Shown here one piece after another: positions 7,438 to 9,288 of a DNA stretch of 9,288 nucleotides. The position numbers were made by a program, and so were the translations under genes. The notes beneath the pieces were generated by a model. The model was given only the letters and a program-made list of their open reading frames with translations. It did no database searches and was not told the DNA's origin. Source of the stretch: Pseudomonadota bacterium (lineage in GTDB: Bacteria > Desulfobacterota > Desulfovibrionia > Desulfovibrionales > Desulfovibrionaceae); the NCBI GenBank assembly GCA_023453335.1, contig JAEXTU010000189.1:1-9288 (forward strand), given 5' to 3'. Each line of letters opens with the position of its first letter. Position 1 is the first letter of the stretch.

Positions 7438-8728
7438 GCCCAGCCCCCGGGAAGCGTACGTCTGGATATGGCTGCCCGGCGCGACTGCGCCGGTGGTCGC
7501 CGGCCGGCTGGCCCGGGACGGCGGGAAGCTGGTCTTCAACTATGGCCGCAGCTACCTGGAGCGGCCCGGGGCCATCCCCATCTACGAGCCCGAGCTGCCG
7601 CTCCGGCGCGGCGCAATCCCGCCCGGCCCGGACCTGGGCCTGGCCGGCTGCCTGCGCGACGCTGCCCCCGACGCCTGGGGGCGACGGGTCATCATCAACC
7701 GCACCCTGGGCCTGAAAGGGAAAGACATCGACCTGGGCTCGCTCGACGAGCTCACCTACCTGCTGGAATCGGGCTCCGACCGGATCGGCGCGCTGGATTT
7801 CCAGGCCTCGCCCACTGTGTACGTCCCCCGGCCCGTTCGGCCGGCCACGCTGCAAGAGTTGCTCACGATCGCCGCCCGGATCGAGGCCGGGGAGATGCTC
7901 ACTCCCGAACTTGACCAGGCCCTGTTCCACGGCAGCTCCATCGGCGGGGCCCGGCCCAAGGGCATGTTCGAGGACCACGACCGGAAGTTCGTGGCCAAGT
8001 TCTCGTCCACGGGCGACACGTACAGTGTGGTCAAGGCGGAGTTCGTGGCCATGCGCCTGGCGGCCCGGGCCGGCCTGGAAGCGGCCCCGGTCCGGCTGGA
8101 GATGGCCCAGGGCACGGACGTCCTGCTCGTCGAGCGCTTCGCCCGGCGAAAGGTCCCGGACGGCTGGCGGCGCAAGGCCCTGGTGTCCGCCCTGACCCTG
8201 TTCGGGTTCGACGAGATGCTGGCCCGCTACGCCAGCTACGAGACCCTGGCCGAGATCATCCGGCACCGCTTCGCCGCGCCCCGGGACACCCTGCGCGAAC
8301 TGTTCGGCCGGCTGGTGTTCAACGTGCTGTGCGGCAACACCGACGACCACGCCCGCAACCACGCCGCCTTCTGGGACGGCGCCAGCCTGGCCCTCACCCC
8401 GGCCTACGACATCTGCCCGCAGAACCGGACCGGCAACGAAGCGACCCAGGCCATGCGCATCAGCGGCGACACCCGCGCCAGCACCCTGGCCGCCTGCCTG
8501 GAGGCCGCCCCCCATTTCCTGCTCGACGCCGCGGCGGCTGCCGGCATCATCGCCGGCCAGATCGCGGCCATCCAGAAGGAATGGGACGCCGCCTGCCAGG
8601 AGGCCAACCTCACCGAGACCGACCAGGCCCTGCTGCGCCGGCGCATGTTCCTCAACCCCTACATCTTCCAGGGCGCGCCGGACGGCCTGCGCCAACTCGG
8701 CGAGGCCTGGGCGGGCAAGAACCACTAA
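7427..8728 (+). CDS. hipA: HipA-family serine/threonine kinase toxin
   Basis: This 433-residue kinase is the toxin half of a type II toxin-antitoxin module. E. coli HipA phosphorylates glutamyl-tRNA synthetase and induces persistence; the target here is unknown. The N-terminal HipA domain (about 10-115) contains GCLRDAAPDAWGRRVI, a family hallmark. The kinase region has the flexible loop GSSIGGARPK (169-178), where HipA proteins autophosphorylate on serine. KFSSTGDTYS follows, with a likely ATP-binding lysine, then LLVERFAR. The catalytic loop is GNTDDHARN (303-311), where D306 and N311 align with E. coli D309 and N314. The metal-binding Asp in TPAYDICP is D328. All catalytic elements are intact, so the kinase is predicted to be active. 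ATG 7427 overlaps hipB by 11 bases and is preceded by GGGGAAGG (7413-7420). Length is normal for the family. The third operon gene begins 9 bases after the stop. Confidence 0.93.
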   Translation: MTSEPSPREAYVWIWLPGATAPVVAGRLARDGGKLVFNYGRSYLERPGAIPIYEPELPLRRGAIPPGPDLGLAGCLRDAAPDAWGRRVIINRTLGLKGKDIDLGSLDELTYLLESGSDRIGALDFQASPTVYVPRPVRPATLQELLTIAARIEAGEMLTPELDQALFHGSSIGGARPKGMFEDHDRKFVAKFSSTGDTYSVVKAEFVAMRLAARAGLEAAPVRLEMAQGTDVLLVERFARRKVPDGWRRKALVSALTLFGFDEMLARYASYETLAEIIRHRFAAPRDTLRELFGRLVFNVLCGNTDDHARNHAAFWDGASLALTPAYDICPQNRTGNEATQAMRISGDTRASTLAACLEAAPHFLLDAAAAAGIIAGQIAAIQKEWDAACQEANLTETDQALLRRRMFLNPYIFQGAPDGLRQLGEAWAGKNH

Positions 8729-8737
8729 GGAGGAGCC

Positions 8738-9247
8738 ATGCCGCGGCACATGCTTGCCTTGGCGAGTCTCGTGACGGTCTTCGTCCTCTGCGCAGCCTCG
8801 CCTCGTGGCCTTCCTCCCGAAGTGGCCGCCCATCTCGACGAAATGGACAACGTCTGCAAGGTCGTCGGCAAGCCGTTGAAGAGCAAGCTTGTCGAGCACG
8901 GCAATTTGGTGGCCAAGGGGATGGAGATATGGGCCATTGATGAAGGGAAATACGAATGCGACGGGGCGGCCAGCCTCTTCTCAGGCTCCGGCGGAGCGGA
9001 GGTCGTAGTTTTCATGCGCATGCCGGACAACAGCATCAAGCAGGTCTTCGAACATGGCGCATACGGCATGAGGATGGAGCGCTCCGGCGCTTCCGATACC
9101 ATCTGGCTCACCATCGGAGGCCCACTGTGCGGGCAGCCGGGCAACCCCAGCCATGCAGCATCGATCCATTGCGAACGCCCGCTGCAATGGGATGCTGCCA
9201 AGCAGCGGATGGATTTCGCCCCGCTCTCACAGGCACGGTTCAAGTAA
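8738..9247 (+). CDS. small exported four-cysteine protein, third gene of the hipBA-like operon
   Basis: This is a 169-residue protein whose function I do not recognise. The N-terminus looks like a Sec signal peptide: MPRHMLALASLVTVFVLCAAS, with a likely cut near residue 20. There is no lipobox. The mature part has four cysteines (40, 74, 131, 145), an even number that would suit two disulfides in the periplasm. Distinct segments are KYECDGAASLFSGSGGAEVVVF (71-92), FEHGAYGMRMERS (104-116) and WLTIGGPLCGQPG (123-135). A CERPLQWD stretch lies at 145-152. The ribosome binding site AAGGAGG (8727-8733) overlaps the hipA stop, and the 9-base gap makes co-expression with hipA very likely. Codon use is visibly less GC-biased than in hipA, with more A/T third positions such as AAT, TTG, GAA and ATA. 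This hints at a separate origin. An internal ATG at 8750 would also preserve the signal peptide, but has no ribosome binding site. Confidence 0.82.
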   Translation: MPRHMLALASLVTVFVLCAASPRGLPPEVAAHLDEMDNVCKVVGKPLKSKLVEHGNLVAKGMEIWAIDEGKYECDGAASLFSGSGGAEVVVFMRMPDNSIKQVFEHGAYGMRMERSGASDTIWLTIGGPLCGQPGNPSHAASIHCERPLQWDAAKQRMDFAPLSQARFK

Positions 9248-9274
9248 CCCGGCCGGCAGAAAGCCAAAGCAAGA

Positions 9275-9288
9275 GGGGGGGGGGGGGG
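9275..9288. repeat. run of 14 G at the window edge
   Basis: The last 14 bases are all G, starting 27 bases after the stop of the last gene and running off the window. No homopolymer of comparable length is seen elsewhere in this window. It may be a poly-G artefact at a contig end, or a real tract of unknown full length. Confidence 0.8.

Noticed and set aside
7346..8899. 517-codon minus-strand frame opposite hipA
   Set aside because: Antisense shadow of a gene with intact kinase motifs; no start signal or family features.

Overview
This is a very GC-rich window (roughly 70% by eye, with strong G/C preference at third codon positions). It encodes seven complete proteins and the tail of an eighth. 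The gene content fits a Gram-negative, probably anaerobic proteobacterium: a TupA-like oxyanion-binding protein, a GlgP-type phosphorylase, an EAL/HDOD signalling protein and a CaCA antiporter. The Desulfovibrio group of sulfate reducers is my best guess, but no marker gene here proves it.

Left part (1-2447). The window opens in the last codons of a protein ending in a four-cysteine zinc ribbon. It is followed by a sodium/calcium antiporter-like protein that carries an extra C-terminal PGPGW-like membrane module. Convergent to it lies a lone periplasmic binding protein of the tungstate (TupA) type, with no permease or ATPase gene beside it. Its 5' region holds an inverted repeat and three TGGTTG repeats.

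Middle (2448-6717). A plausible promoter leads to a glycogen/alpha-glucan phosphorylase with an unusual Ala/Pro/Lys-rich N-terminal tail. Its stop is followed by a large imperfect hairpin and then by a perfect 15-bp stem flanked by A and T tracts. That stem probably serves as a shared terminator for the phosphorylase and the convergent gene. The convergent gene encodes a YuxH-type protein: an apparently inactive EAL domain followed by an HDOD domain, read from a GTG start.

Right part (6718-9288). A regulatory region that is locally AT-rich contains a 45-bp near-palindrome and a promoter. It precedes a tightly packed operon: a HipB-like HTH antitoxin/repressor, a HipA-family kinase toxin overlapping it by 11 bases, and 9 bases later a small exported protein with four cysteines. 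The first two form a recognisable type II toxin-antitoxin/persistence module. The third gene, with a perfect ribosome binding site overlapping the hipA stop, is unexpected and is the most interesting feature of the window. The window ends in a run of 14 G that may be a sequencing artefact at a contig end.

No tRNA, rRNA, CRISPR array, transposase or integrase was recognised.
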